In this document: piece after piece, positions 1 through 8,566 of the stretch
Layout of the letters: each line of letters begins with the position of its first letter
How positions within the stretch are numbered: the first letter of the stretch is position 1
Origin: CAZHSN01 sp964535125
Lineage (GTDB): Bacteria; Armatimonadota; HRBIN16
Direction of reading: 5' to 3'
Assembly (NCBI GenBank): GCA_964535125.1
Contig: CAZHSN010000042.1
Coordinates: 1-23,856, forward strand
Length of the DNA: 23,856 nt
Notes under the pieces: model-generated
What the model was told of the DNA's origin: nothing
Database searches by the model: none
What the model saw: the letters and a program-made list of their open reading frames with translations, nothing else
Translations under genes and position numbers: made by a program

Positions 1-1352
1 GGATACTGATCACCAACGCATCCCGTTTCTACAACTGGAGCGGAGATGCGCCGTTCCTGCGCCGGATGCTGCCGCGTGCGCGTGCTGCGATGGTGTTCTT
101 GCTGGAACATCTGCGCGGCCGTCGTGACGGTCTGGTCAATACCGGTTGGATGGTGGGGAAACAGGGCTTGGGACCGGAACCGGGCCGTTCGGTCTACGGC
201 AGCTATTGGGATCTGCTCCCCGTGGGGGTGTATGATATCGAGAGCAGCGTGTTTCTGTACGCCGCGTTGCGCGCCATGGCCAACCTGGAGCGTGCCGCGC
301 AGCGACAGGGAATCACCTGCGGCCCGATCCGGGTCGACGGGCCGGATGGCCGGCCGGTTGGGTATCGGGAGACACCGGCCTCTCTGGAGCATCTGGCAGC
401 CCGTGTTAAGCGGCGCATTGAGACCGTGCTGTGGATGCCGGAAACCGGACGGTTTGCCAAGACAGTGGATATCCGCGGGCAAAAGCACGACTACGGGTTT
501 CTGCACTTCACATTGTGGGCGATGGCGCACGGAGTCGGGACCCCGGCTCAGCGTCGCGCTGTGTTCGACTGGGTCACCAGTCGACGCACCGTGCGCGGCG
601 ACACCAGTACCGGCCGTGATATATACCGCTTCCGTTTCGGCCCGCGCACCAGTACTCGACGCAACCAATCCTGGTATTACTGGACGTGGTATCTGGAGGG
701 CAAGAGGGAGGCGCCCGACTCGCCCTGGTACTACTCGCGGCAGTGGGAGCAGCAGATGCAGGACGGCGGAGCGATTCCCGCGACGTCTTTGTTTGATCTG
801 ATGCTGCGATGCGGCGAGATGGGGCAGGAGGGGGTCAACAGCGCCTGGTGGCGCGCGCTGGAGATCATGAGCTGGTTCCGTGAGGTCAAAGCGGCAGGAG
901 GAGATGGGCCGCAATTCTATCGGGCCTATTACGACAACCACCCCGAGCGCGGACGACAGCAGAGCCCCATGCCGGGCGGGATCGGTCTGGACCGCGAGTT
1001 TCTGGGGGATTCCAGTTGCCTGACGGTGTTTCCGCTGCTGGCGTTTCTGGGTGTGTCCTCGGATGAGGATGGCGTGCTCACCGTGGAGCCCCGTTTGCCC
1101 GACATGCTGGACCGATTGGGAGCCGAAAACGTGTATTATCGCGGCAACTGGTTGCGGATCGAGGCTGCCCGAGAGGGTGTGTCGTTTTCCGGAAGCCGAG
1201 CACCGGCGCCTGGTGACATCCGGGTACGGCTGCGCCTCATGCCGTTGGCAACGGGTGCTGAGCCCACGGTAAATGGCAAGCTCATCAAACCCGTAAGGCG
1301 CCTGGCTGATGGACGCTACGAGTACCTGGTCGCTTTGCGTGCGTTAGTATAG
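1..1352 (+). CDS. Six-hairpin (alpha/alpha barrel) glycoside hydrolase, 5' truncated by window edge
   Basis: The reading frame is open from base 3 to the TAG at 1350-1352, so the gene starts left of the window. The ATG at 66 is internal: in-frame coding (ILITNASRFYNWSGDAPFLR) continues upstream of it. The visible ~450 residues show the aromatic- and acid-rich helical hairpins of (alpha/alpha)6-barrel glycosidases, for example GSYWDLLPVGVYDIESSVF followed by an alanine-rich helix, and later QSWYYWTWYLEGKRE. After the barrel comes a beta-sandwich tail with LTVEPRLPDMLDRLGAENV, a style seen behind GH63, GH78 and GH95-like barrels. I infer a glycosidase. The exact family and substrate cannot be fixed without the N-terminal part, and the catalytic acids are not assigned. 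Its link to the RCC1 genes downstream is unclear, because a separate promoter-like element lies between them. Confidence 0.7.
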   Translation, partial: ILITNASRFYNWSGDAPFLRRMLPRARAAMVFLLEHLRGRRDGLVNTGWMVGKQGLGPEPGRSVYGSYWDLLPVGVYDIESSVFLYAALRAMANLERAAQRQGITCGPIRVDGPDGRPVGYRETPASLEHLAARVKRRIETVLWMPETGRFAKTVDIRGQKHDYGFLHFTLWAMAHGVGTPAQRRAVFDWVTSRRTVRGDTSTGRDIYRFRFGPRTSTRRNQSWYYWTWYLEGKREAPDSPWYYSRQWEQQMQDGGAIPATSLFDLMLRCGEMGQEGVNSAWWRALEIMSWFREVKAAGGDGPQFYRAYYDNHPERGRQQSPMPGGIGLDREFLGDSSCLTVFPLLAFLGVSSDEDGVLTVEPRLPDMLDRLGAENVYYRGNWLRIEAAREGVSFSGSRAPAPGDIRVRLRLMPLATGAEPTVNGKLIKPVRRLADGRYEYLVALRALV

Positions 1353-1376
1353 CCTCTGTACGTGAACCGCCTCAGG

Positions 1377-1385
1377 TGATATACT
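1377..1385 (+). promoter_or_regulatory. Possible extended -10 promoter for the first RCC1-like gene
   Basis: TGA followed directly by TATACT (1380-1385) forms an extended -10 element (TGnTATAAT, one mismatch in the hexamer). It lies about 47 bases before the ATG at 1432. No convincing -35 hexamer sits 16-18 bases upstream, which extended -10 promoters can tolerate. It lies in the 79-base gap after the glycosidase gene. Confidence 0.4.
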
Positions 1386-1431
1386 GGCTCTATCTCGGCC
1401 GCCAGTATGTGGGCTCACTGGAGGAACCGGT

Positions 1432-3594
1432 ATGCTGTCGTACCGCAGTCGGATCAACAGCGCAGGTGTTTTTTACTCTTTGATGACCATGTGGGTTGCC
1501 TGTTTGGTGATCCCAGTGCTGGCTCAGGCTGGTTCCGTGGACGCGTGGGGCGAACGGCGCATGGTCACGCCCGACCGGCTGCAGGGGGTGGTCTCCGTGG
1601 CGGGGGGAGCGATGCACTCAGCCGCACTGCGTGTGGATGGGTCCATTGTCTGCTGGGGGTACAATCAATACCAGCAATGCCAACCGCCGGCAGGTAACCA
1701 TGTGTATACAGCGGTGGCGGTTGGGTATGCGCACACCGCCGCGTTGAGGCGGGACGGTTCCGTAGCGTGTTGGGGCCGCAATGACTCGGGCGAATGTGAT
1801 GTGCCTGCTCCCAACACCGGCTTTAAGGCGGTCGCCGCGGCGATCGACTTCACGATGGGGCTGAAGCAGAACGGGCAGATCGTCTGTTGGGGACCGGGGA
1901 ACGGCGGGCAAGCCGATCTTCCAGAACCGAACAGCGGGTTCACAGCGATCGCACTGGGCGGCGCCCACGCGGCCGGGTTGAAGACAGACGGATCTATTGT
2001 TTGCTGGGGCGCCAATACAGAGGGTTGTTGTGTGGTCCCTGCGCCGAACAGTGACTTTGTCGCAGTGTCCTGCGGCGCATATCACACGATCGGTTTGAAA
2101 CGTAACGGTACGGTGATCTGCTGGGGAGCCAACTACTTTGGCCAATGTGATGTACCGGAACCGAACACCGGTTTTGTTGCGGTGGCCGCCGGATCCATGC
2201 ACTCCATGGGGTTGAAAGCCGATGGGACCGTGGTGTGCTGGGGTGAGAACGACTACGGACAGTGCAAGCCGCCCAAAGGTCTGGGCCCGTTTCAGGCCAT
2301 TGGTGCGGGAGGATGGCACTCGATGGCGGTATCCAACGGAGAGGCGGTCTGTTGGGGCAACAATGAGTACTGCCAATGCAACGGCCCGAATCCGAACAGC
2401 GGCATTGTGGAAGTGGTGAAGGGTGACGAACACTACGCCGCTCTGTATGCGGACGGCCGGGTGACCTGCTGGGGAAACACCAGCGACGGCCGGTGCGATG
2501 TTCCCACCACGCAGCCGCAATACGCGATGGTGGCGGCTGGGGGCTACCACACCGTGGCGCTGAACTGGAACGGTCAGGCGGACTGCTGGGGTGACAACAG
2601 TTCCGGGCAATGTACCCCGCCCAAGATCAGCGACTTCAAGACCTTGGCCGCCGGGCATCAGCATACGCTGGGGCTGCGCGGCGACGGGACAGTGGTCGCT
2701 TGGGGTGACAACAGCTACGGCCAGTGCGACGCGCCCGCCCCCAACGCGGATTTTGTGGCCATCGCCTGCGGAAAATACCATAACATGGCGCTTCGGTCGA
2801 ACGGGTCTATCGTGTGCTGGGGACGTAACGTCGAAGGTCAGTTGGATGTACCCGAACCAAACAGCGACTTCATCGCTATCACCGGAGGCGGATGGCACAG
2901 TGTTGGGCTAAAAAGGGATGGCACGGTTGTCTGTTGGGGTTATAACGATGACGGGCAGTGTGACGGCCCCGTGCCCAATCGCGGATTTGTCGCCATCGCT
3001 GCCGGTGACGCCCACTCGGTCGCGATGACAGCAAGTGGCCTGTTGGTCGGCTGGGGAGACAACACCGACGGACAGATCACCATGCCCAGTCCTAATATCA
3101 ACCATACCTGGATTAACGCATACGCCTACGGCAATGTCTCCATCCGCGGGTACAGCACCTTGCTCACCGGACGCGCCGACCTGAAGCAGATGGACACACT
3201 GGCGGGCCGCTGGCTGTGTATTCAAGTGTGGCCGTTTGAAGGCTTGGAGCCGCAAGAGACGCGTCTGGTTCGGTTAACGGCTAAAGGCGACTACAGCACC
3301 CCGCTGTATAGCTATCCCCATGGCATCGTCGCCACGGGCCTCGCACTGCGTCTGGGCGCGGCACACTGCCTGTGGGCGCGGTTCCCGGGGTTCATTCCCG
3401 CATCGGGGCCGTTGAACGTTTCGCTGGTAAACGGCGACGCGGATGGCGATTATGCGGTGACGCTGTTTGACTATCTGGTGCTGGACGGGGCGTTCGGCTC
3501 CGCCCACTGGATGGGCGACCTCGATGGAGATGGACAGGTGACCCTGTTCGACTACTTGGTGATCGACAGCGCGTTTGGTGCTTCCGGCGACTGA
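1432..3594 (+). CDS. Secreted RCC1-like beta-propeller protein with dockerin-like tail, copy A
   Basis: A 720-residue protein. GGAGGA at 1420-1425 stands 6 bases before the ATG and supports this start. Residues 1 to about 33 form a signal peptide: basic YRSR, a hydrophobic stretch, then VLAQA. Residues 53-559 are 13 tandem repeats of 38-39 residues of the type AVAAGxxHTxGLKxDGTVVCWGxNDxGQCDVPxPNxGF, the RCC1/alpha-tubulin-suppressor motif. The usual GQL is almost always GQC here. Residues 560-666 are a separate domain shared with the next gene (LKQM, QVWPFEG, RLVRL, YSTPLY, LRLGAAHCLW). Residues 667-720 hold two calcium-loop motifs (DADGDYAVTLFDY and DLDGDGQVTLFDY) resembling a type I dockerin. 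The role is unknown; I infer an exported binding or surface protein. No enzyme domain is visible, and regulator-of-chromosome-condensation function should not be inferred. Confidence 0.85.
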   Translation: MLSYRSRINSAGVFYSLMTMWVACLVIPVLAQAGSVDAWGERRMVTPDRLQGVVSVAGGAMHSAALRVDGSIVCWGYNQYQQCQPPAGNHVYTAVAVGYAHTAALRRDGSVACWGRNDSGECDVPAPNTGFKAVAAAIDFTMGLKQNGQIVCWGPGNGGQADLPEPNSGFTAIALGGAHAAGLKTDGSIVCWGANTEGCCVVPAPNSDFVAVSCGAYHTIGLKRNGTVICWGANYFGQCDVPEPNTGFVAVAAGSMHSMGLKADGTVVCWGENDYGQCKPPKGLGPFQAIGAGGWHSMAVSNGEAVCWGNNEYCQCNGPNPNSGIVEVVKGDEHYAALYADGRVTCWGNTSDGRCDVPTTQPQYAMVAAGGYHTVALNWNGQADCWGDNSSGQCTPPKISDFKTLAAGHQHTLGLRGDGTVVAWGDNSYGQCDAPAPNADFVAIACGKYHNMALRSNGSIVCWGRNVEGQLDVPEPNSDFIAITGGGWHSVGLKRDGTVVCWGYNDDGQCDGPVPNRGFVAIAAGDAHSVAMTASGLLVGWGDNTDGQITMPSPNINHTWINAYAYGNVSIRGYSTLLTGRADLKQMDTLAGRWLCIQVWPFEGLEPQETRLVRLTAKGDYSTPLYSYPHGIVATGLALRLGAAHCLWARFPGFIPASGPLNVSLVNGDADGDYAVTLFDYLVLDGAFGSAHWMGDLDGDGQVTLFDYLVIDSAFGASGD
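1588..3108 (+). repeat. Coding tandem repeat array, 13 RCC1-type blades (copy A)
   Basis: Thirteen in-frame units of about 114-120 bases encode residues 53-559. The anchor is W-G-x-N-x-x-G-Q-C, with P-x-P-N closing most units. Nine units have both cysteines (C before WG and C after GQ, exactly nine positions apart), three have one and the last has none. The units have diverged at the DNA level, so the array looks old rather than freshly amplified. Confidence 0.85.
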
Positions 3595-3679
3595 CCGGTA
3601 ACCGCTGCCTCTATGGCAGAATGTATTGATTGGCATTCATGGGAGGCCGTGCGGCGATCCCATATCTGAAGATGCCTAT

Positions 3680-3686
3680 GGAGGAG
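3680..3686 (+). promoter_or_regulatory. Ribosome binding site selecting a TTG start for copy B
   Basis: GGAGGAG ends three bases before the TTG at 3690, which opens an ideal signal peptide (MRTRAVWLSMILCLMLAH). The in-frame earlier candidates (TTG 3630, ATG 3639, ATG 3672, ATG 3678) lack a Shine-Dalgarno sequence and would put a poorly hydrophobic extension ahead of the signal peptide. Confidence 0.6.
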
Positions 3687-3689
3687 TCG

Positions 3690-5834
3690 TTGCGAACACG
3701 CGCTGTCTGGTTGTCGATGATCCTGTGCCTGATGCTGGCACATGTGTGTTGTGCCCAGATGGGGACTGTGGAGAGTTGGGGTGTCACAGTCCAACCCCGG
3801 GCCGATTTGATGGGTGGGGCCGTGCAAGCCAGTGCGGGTAATACACACGCCGCAGCAGTCCGGTTTGACGGCAGTGTCGTGTGCTGGGGGTATAACCCTG
3901 ACTCACGGTGTCAGCCGCCGTTCCCCAACACATCGTTTGTGCAGGTAGCGTCGGGTGCTGCCCACACGATGGGGCTGAAACGCGACGGGACGCTGCGTGG
4001 TTGGGGCGACACCACGCACGGGCAGGCGTTCACCCCGGTAGACAACAGCGGGTTTGTGCAGGTCACCACCGGGTATTACCACACAGCCGCTGTGAAGTCG
4101 GATGGCGCGGTGCTGTGTTGGGGCATGAACGATGATGGCCAATGCAACGTACCGGCGCCTAACCAGGAGTTCGTCTCAGTGGATGCAGGCGGCTACTTTA
4201 CGGTTGGTCTGAAACGCAACGGTTCGATTGCGGCGTGGGGCAATAACGCCAAAGGGCAATGCAATCTGCCGTCCCCCAACAGCGGGTTCACGCAGGTTTC
4301 GGCCGGTTATCGGCACGTCGCGGCGTTGAAGACCGATGGGTCGGTGCTGTGCTGGGGTGACAATGCCGACGGTCAGTGCTCTGTACCGGCGCCAAACACC
4401 GGTTTCACGGCGGTGTCCGCCGGTCGCGATCATACCATCGCCCTGAAGCAGGATGGCTCGTTGATCTGCTGGGGTAAGAACTCCAGCGGTCAGTGCAACG
4501 TCCCCGGGGTCAATGCGGACTTTATTGCCATCAGCGCAGGGCAGTCATTCTCGGTCGCGCTAAAGAGCGATGGCAAGCTGGTGCGTTGGGGACTAAACGA
4601 CCTCGGACAGTGCGGTGTACCGGAACCGAATGAAATGTTCGCGGCGGTGGCTCGCGGCGGGCTCCACTTCGCGGGAGTGCGCGTCGACGGGTCGGTTGTC
4701 TGCTGGGGCATGAACGGAAACGGGCAGTGCGATGTACCCGAAGGTCTGCCGCGCGTGGCTCAGATCGTCGCTGGCGGCTCTCACACCGCCGCCCTGCTGG
4801 ACGATGATATGTCGATTGTGTGCTGGGGCGCCAATGATGCCGGCCAATGCAGCGTGCCCGCGCCCAATAAGCAGTTCAACCGGGTGGCCGCCGGCCAGTC
4901 ACACACCGCCGCGGTGCGTAAAGACGGCACTATCAGCTGTTGGGGGTTGAATAGCTCCGGACAATGTACGGTTCCGGCTCCGAATGAGAACTTCGCCGAA
5001 GTCAGCGCCGGTGCGGCGTTCACTGCCGGGCTGAAACATAACGGCCAGGTGGTGTGTTGGGGTGACAACACCTATAGTCAATGTGTTGTGCCTGATCCCA
5101 ATACGCAGTTCACGATGATCGCCGCGGGCACTCACCACATGGTGGGGTTGAAGCAGAACGGCAGCGTGGTGTGCTGGGGACGTAACGACTCGGGGCAATG
5201 TAACACGCCCACGCCGAATGGACCGTTTACGGCAATCGCCGCTGGCGCCAGCCACTCGATGGCGATCGACATCAACGGACGGGTTACCCTATGGGGCGGC
5301 AACAACTATGGTGAGCTCAATCGCCCAGAACCTAACGCGTTCGCGTCGATTGGATCCGGGGCGTCCTGCGCGGCGGCTGTGCGGTGGGCCGGCAATGTGC
5401 AGGGAGCGATTGATCTGAAGCAACTGCAGGTTCCGGCCGATGGGTACCCTGTCTGGATGCAGGTATGGCAGGGCGGTACCCAACCTGTGGAGAACCGGCT
5501 GGTGCGCGTAGGACAGGACGGCCGCTACAGCACGCCGATGTACACGCAGCCTCCGGTGACGCTGCGCATCGGCGCGCCACACTTCTTATGGGTGCGTCAG
5601 ACCGGACTGGATCCTTACCAGAACGATGTGAACGCCGCGCTCATTAACGGTGATGCAGATGGTGACAACGCGGTTACGCTGTTTGACTACCTGGTTCTGG
5701 ATGCCTCCTTCGGCAAGAGTCAACCGATGGCCGATCTGGACGGCGACGGGCTGGTGACTCTGTTCGACTATCTGATCATCGACGGCAGCTTCGGCGCTGT
5801 GGGCGACGGCACTGCCGGCGGCATGATCATCTAG
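3690..5834 (+). CDS. Secreted RCC1-like beta-propeller protein with dockerin-like tail, copy B
   Basis: A 714-residue paralogue of the preceding gene, read from a TTG with a strong ribosome binding site. Residues 1 to about 23 are a signal peptide ending near CCAQ. Residues 45-552 are 13 blades of 38-40 residues with the CWGxNxxGQC core, followed by a decayed fourteenth (SIGSGASCAAAVRWAGNV). Residues of roughly 570-652 repeat the copy A linker domain (LKQLQV, MQVWQGG, ENRLVRVG, YSTPMY, LRIGAPHFLW). Residues 653-714 carry the paired calcium loops (DADGDNAVTLFDY and DLDGDGLVTLFDY) plus a short GTAGGMII tail absent from copy A. The domain order and C-terminal similarity indicate tandem duplication. 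The gap to copy A is 95 bases with no strong terminator, so co-transcription is possible. Function is unknown; a cell-surface or extracellular role is inferred from the signal peptide and tail. Confidence 0.85.
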   Translation: MRTRAVWLSMILCLMLAHVCCAQMGTVESWGVTVQPRADLMGGAVQASAGNTHAAAVRFDGSVVCWGYNPDSRCQPPFPNTSFVQVASGAAHTMGLKRDGTLRGWGDTTHGQAFTPVDNSGFVQVTTGYYHTAAVKSDGAVLCWGMNDDGQCNVPAPNQEFVSVDAGGYFTVGLKRNGSIAAWGNNAKGQCNLPSPNSGFTQVSAGYRHVAALKTDGSVLCWGDNADGQCSVPAPNTGFTAVSAGRDHTIALKQDGSLICWGKNSSGQCNVPGVNADFIAISAGQSFSVALKSDGKLVRWGLNDLGQCGVPEPNEMFAAVARGGLHFAGVRVDGSVVCWGMNGNGQCDVPEGLPRVAQIVAGGSHTAALLDDDMSIVCWGANDAGQCSVPAPNKQFNRVAAGQSHTAAVRKDGTISCWGLNSSGQCTVPAPNENFAEVSAGAAFTAGLKHNGQVVCWGDNTYSQCVVPDPNTQFTMIAAGTHHMVGLKQNGSVVCWGRNDSGQCNTPTPNGPFTAIAAGASHSMAIDINGRVTLWGGNNYGELNRPEPNAFASIGSGASCAAAVRWAGNVQGAIDLKQLQVPADGYPVWMQVWQGGTQPVENRLVRVGQDGRYSTPMYTQPPVTLRIGAPHFLWVRQTGLDPYQNDVNAALINGDADGDNAVTLFDYLVLDASFGKSQPMADLDGDGLVTLFDYLIIDGSFGAVGDGTAGGMII
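3822..5345 (+). repeat. Coding tandem repeat array, 13 RCC1-type blades (copy B)
   Basis: The units encode residues 45-552. Nine blades have both cysteines of the C-x8-C pair. Blades 4 and 7 keep only the second, and blades 2 and 13 have neither. As in copy A, the last blade lacks both cysteines. Confidence 0.85.
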
Positions 5835-5843
5835 GCGGTCATT

Positions 5844-5879
5844 GCCATCCCGGGCCGGGGATTTCCGGCCCGGGATGGC
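5844..5879. terminator. Perfect 15-bp hairpin between convergent genes
   Basis: The left arm 5844-5858 and right arm 5865-5879 are exact reverse complements with a six-base loop (GGATTT). The hairpin lies 9 bases after the RCC1 copy B stop and 16 bases before the stop of the convergent GH116 gene, so it could end both transcripts. Neither side has a T-run, so it is not a classical intrinsic terminator; it may act as a 3'-end stabiliser or a U-less terminator. Confidence 0.65.
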
Positions 5880-5895
5880 GTATGGCGTATGGCGT

Positions 5896-8505
5896 TCACC
5901 CGAATGTGAGGTCCAGGCGGCTGCCGGCGATCAACTCGACGGGTTGAGCAAAGCGCAGCGTCAGCACTCCGTCTTCGATTTCAGCCTGCGCGCCCAGAGA
6001 CACGCCATCCAGTGACAACGCCAGGGACGCCGGCTCAACGGTGCATCCCAGCTGCAGCGTTTGAAGGGTAAGGGCGCCTCCGGCGGTCGCCAGCGTTACC
6101 GCCTGGTCGGCGCCAGCGACCATTCCCCACGCCTGCGGTATGAAGAAAGGGAGCATCCATTCGGTGCGGCGCTGCGCCGGGACGATGTGCAGCCGCTGCT
6201 TTGAGGCATCCCAGTTGAAACCGCTGAAGGCCAGCAGCAGCGTCCAGGATGACAGCGCCCGGTAGTAGTGGTTGCCGCACTCCACGTGGTTCCAGAACCG
6301 TCCCGCGCGCAGGTAACGGTCGTGTATGTCGTCCACAATGGCCATGCCGTCGGCCAAACGCCCCATGGCGATCAGCAGGGCTGCTACCGTGTACTCGATG
6401 CCGGTCCATGGGGCGTCCGCTTGAATGTTCCCGGATGTGACCGCCCGTCGCGGAGCATCGGGCGGATAGGCGGCGTTGAGCAGGCCGCGTCCCCGGCGGA
6501 AGTTATACTTCAGCACGGCATCCATGACGGCGTTCAGGCGCTCTGCGGGCAAAATACCATTGGCGCCGCACAACCGCAGGAACCAGTCTCCGGATGCCTG
6601 GTCGCTCATGCAGCAGGCGTCGTGTTGATCGCCATCCACCCACAGGTTGTAATAGGCGCCGTTCCAGAGCCGCTCCAGCGACTGTACGCCAACGTCAAAG
6701 GCGGCGCGCCAGCGGAATGCCCGCTCGGCGTCGCCTTTGACATCCGCCATCTCGGCGGCCGCATGCAGTGCCCCCAGCCACAAACTGGCGATGTAGACTG
6801 GGCAACCCGTAAAGTCCCAGGCGTCATAGGTGTTGCGGCGGGTGTCGCTGTCGGGAAGCCCGTCCCCATCGGTGTCCAGCAGCGCGGTGTTGTCCATGGC
6901 GTGCACGATATGCGGCCAGAGTTGATCCAGGTAGGCGGTATCACCCGTCCACAGCCAGTCGCGCCAGGCCAGCATGACGAATTGCGGGTTCATGTCGACG
7001 CGCTCATAGCTGTCGTCCACATGCGTCAGATCTGGGAACAGCATGTGATGCACGCGGCCGTCTTCGCGCTGAAAGCGCGCTCCCTGCTTCATCTGTATCT
7101 GCTGCAGTTCCGGGAACAGTGCAATGATCGGAAACGAGCCTTGATAGGTGATGTCGGTGGTGTGAAAACCGCAGCAGCCAAGCCCTTCCCACACGCCGAA
7201 CAGGCCATCGCGCGTCCACCAGGTGCACTTCACCAGTGTGCTCAGTTGTGCCGCCGCCGCCTCACGCGCCGCCTCCGGCAGCGTGTTCTCCCGCAGCAGC
7301 GTGTCGAACGCCTCTGTTTGGCTGCGCCAGTCATGTGCCTGTGCAATGAACGTGCGTGCGACCTCGGTGCTGTCGGCATACCAATCCGCGTACTTGTGAC
7401 CGATCCGCTCGCCTGTCGGGTTGATGTGGTTGGGGAAATGCCAGCTGAATACGTTGCGGTACTGTGCAGCGCCGCACACTGCAACGGTTTGCTGAGAGCA
7501 TATGGCGGTCAATCCCCATTCCAGCCGCCTCCGCAGAGCCTCCTGGGCCAACCCCAGCAGGTATTCGCGGCCCTCGGGTGACTGAGACAGACCAGTCGCC
7601 GCACGCTCGAGATGGCGCGCCATGCCGGCGATGAGTGAGTGCTGCAGTAACCGGTCCCATGGGGCGTCTTCAGCAGAGGCGTAGTCACTCAGGTCGGGCA
7701 AGGGGCTGGATGCATTCAGGTCGGGCAAGACCCCGTCTTCATGCAGCCAAAGCGCCAAAGAGATCGGTTTCGTGCCAAATCGGGTATTGCGCGTCTCCCA
7801 GGTGTGCAGCGCACTGCGTTCCTCTGTAAAGGAGCCGGTGATACAGCTGACGCTGCCGCCATGCATGGCGATACAGATGTCGCCGGTGGTGACAGCGTCG
7901 GCCGCAGTCCCTTCGGCTGTCAGCTGTACTCCGCGCCATCCGTCGGGAAGATCTTGAATCCGCTTGTTCAACGGGGTGTGGCCGGGTTGGCCGCACCCGA
8001 CTGTATTGCGCATGCACACGGCCAGCGAGACGGAGACCTCCTCGCCGACCTGATTGACGACATCCCAGTCCACCCAAAAGGCCGGTGTGCCGGATGCCCG
8101 TGCATCCAGCGGAATGAAAGGACTCCATACCGTTGCACGGATTTGCACCGGCAGCGTGCCGTCAATGTACCTGAGTCGGGCCATGGGAAATTGGGCATCG
8201 AATTCGATTTCCTCAACAGGGCGTACAAACGGCAGGCTGTAGAGTTCCTGCAGCCGGGCGTCTAGCGCCAGAATACGAGTCTGTACATCGCCGGACGCCG
8301 TACACGTGCGCACCAGGAACAGCAGGTCTTCCGGATGCAGTGTTTCAGATGCCGGAGGCGCAGGTGTTCGTGGTGACCACTGGCCGAAGTTCATAATCTG
8401 CCATTCGTGGAAAAGCCCGTCCGGGCGGATCTCCACGCTGCCGGTTCCGATGCCTCCCAGAGGAATGCCCGATTCGTGGCGGATATTCTGACGGATGACT
8501 GGCAT
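5896..8505 (-). CDS. GH116 family glycosidase (beta-glucosidase/glucosylceramidase-like)
   Basis: An 869-residue protein. The start is the ATG at 8505, because GIPLGGIGTGSVEIRPDG, the hallmark N-terminus of GH116, begins 12 residues in; AGAGGTG just upstream is the ribosome binding site. The frame stays open farther upstream, but that stretch is low-complexity and not GH116-like. Residues of about 1-270 are the N-terminal beta domain; the rest is the (alpha/alpha)6 barrel. E440 in VWEGLG aligns with the family nucleophile and D561 in NTYDAWDFTG with the acid/base seen in GBA2 and the Thermoanaerobacterium enzyme. No signal peptide is present, so it probably acts in the cytoplasm on beta-glucosides or similar glycosides by a retaining mechanism. 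It is the third gene of a minus-strand operon, 61 bases after its neighbour. Substrate is not predictable from sequence alone. Confidence 0.88.
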   Translation of the reverse strand: MPVIRQNIRHESGIPLGGIGTGSVEIRPDGLFHEWQIMNFGQWSPRTPAPPASETLHPEDLLFLVRTCTASGDVQTRILALDARLQELYSLPFVRPVEEIEFDAQFPMARLRYIDGTLPVQIRATVWSPFIPLDARASGTPAFWVDWDVVNQVGEEVSVSLAVCMRNTVGCGQPGHTPLNKRIQDLPDGWRGVQLTAEGTAADAVTTGDICIAMHGGSVSCITGSFTEERSALHTWETRNTRFGTKPISLALWLHEDGVLPDLNASSPLPDLSDYASAEDAPWDRLLQHSLIAGMARHLERAATGLSQSPEGREYLLGLAQEALRRRLEWGLTAICSQQTVAVCGAAQYRNVFSWHFPNHINPTGERIGHKYADWYADSTEVARTFIAQAHDWRSQTEAFDTLLRENTLPEAAREAAAAQLSTLVKCTWWTRDGLFGVWEGLGCCGFHTTDITYQGSFPIIALFPELQQIQMKQGARFQREDGRVHHMLFPDLTHVDDSYERVDMNPQFVMLAWRDWLWTGDTAYLDQLWPHIVHAMDNTALLDTDGDGLPDSDTRRNTYDAWDFTGCPVYIASLWLGALHAAAEMADVKGDAERAFRWRAAFDVGVQSLERLWNGAYYNLWVDGDQHDACCMSDQASGDWFLRLCGANGILPAERLNAVMDAVLKYNFRRGRGLLNAAYPPDAPRRAVTSGNIQADAPWTGIEYTVAALLIAMGRLADGMAIVDDIHDRYLRAGRFWNHVECGNHYYRALSSWTLLLAFSGFNWDASKQRLHIVPAQRRTEWMLPFFIPQAWGMVAGADQAVTLATAGGALTLQTLQLGCTVEPASLALSLDGVSLGAQAEIEDGVLTLRFAQPVELIAGSRLDLTFG

Positions 8506-8566
8506 GGCGCACCTCTTGATCTGGATTGGACTATTGTACAGCGCGTACCGCCTGCTTACCTGCTTT

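Noticed and set aside
1618..2898. Long minus-strand open frame (426 codons) opposite RCC1 copy A
   Set aside because: It mirrors the repeat period of the real gene, has no recognisable family, and reflects GC-rich codon bias in a repetitive coding region.
3605..3619. Small hairpin (CTGCC/GGCAG) after RCC1 copy A as a terminator
   Set aside because: The stem is only five base pairs without a T-run, too weak to call.
1588..5345. Repeat arrays as CRISPR or recent DNA tandem duplication
   Set aside because: The units are coding, diverged at DNA level and keep reading frame and RCC1 motifs; there are no identical repeats with unique spacers.
6268..7581. Plus-strand open frame (437 codons) opposite the GH116 gene
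   Set aside because: Low-complexity, with no domain; the opposite strand carries unmistakable GH116 motifs across the same span.
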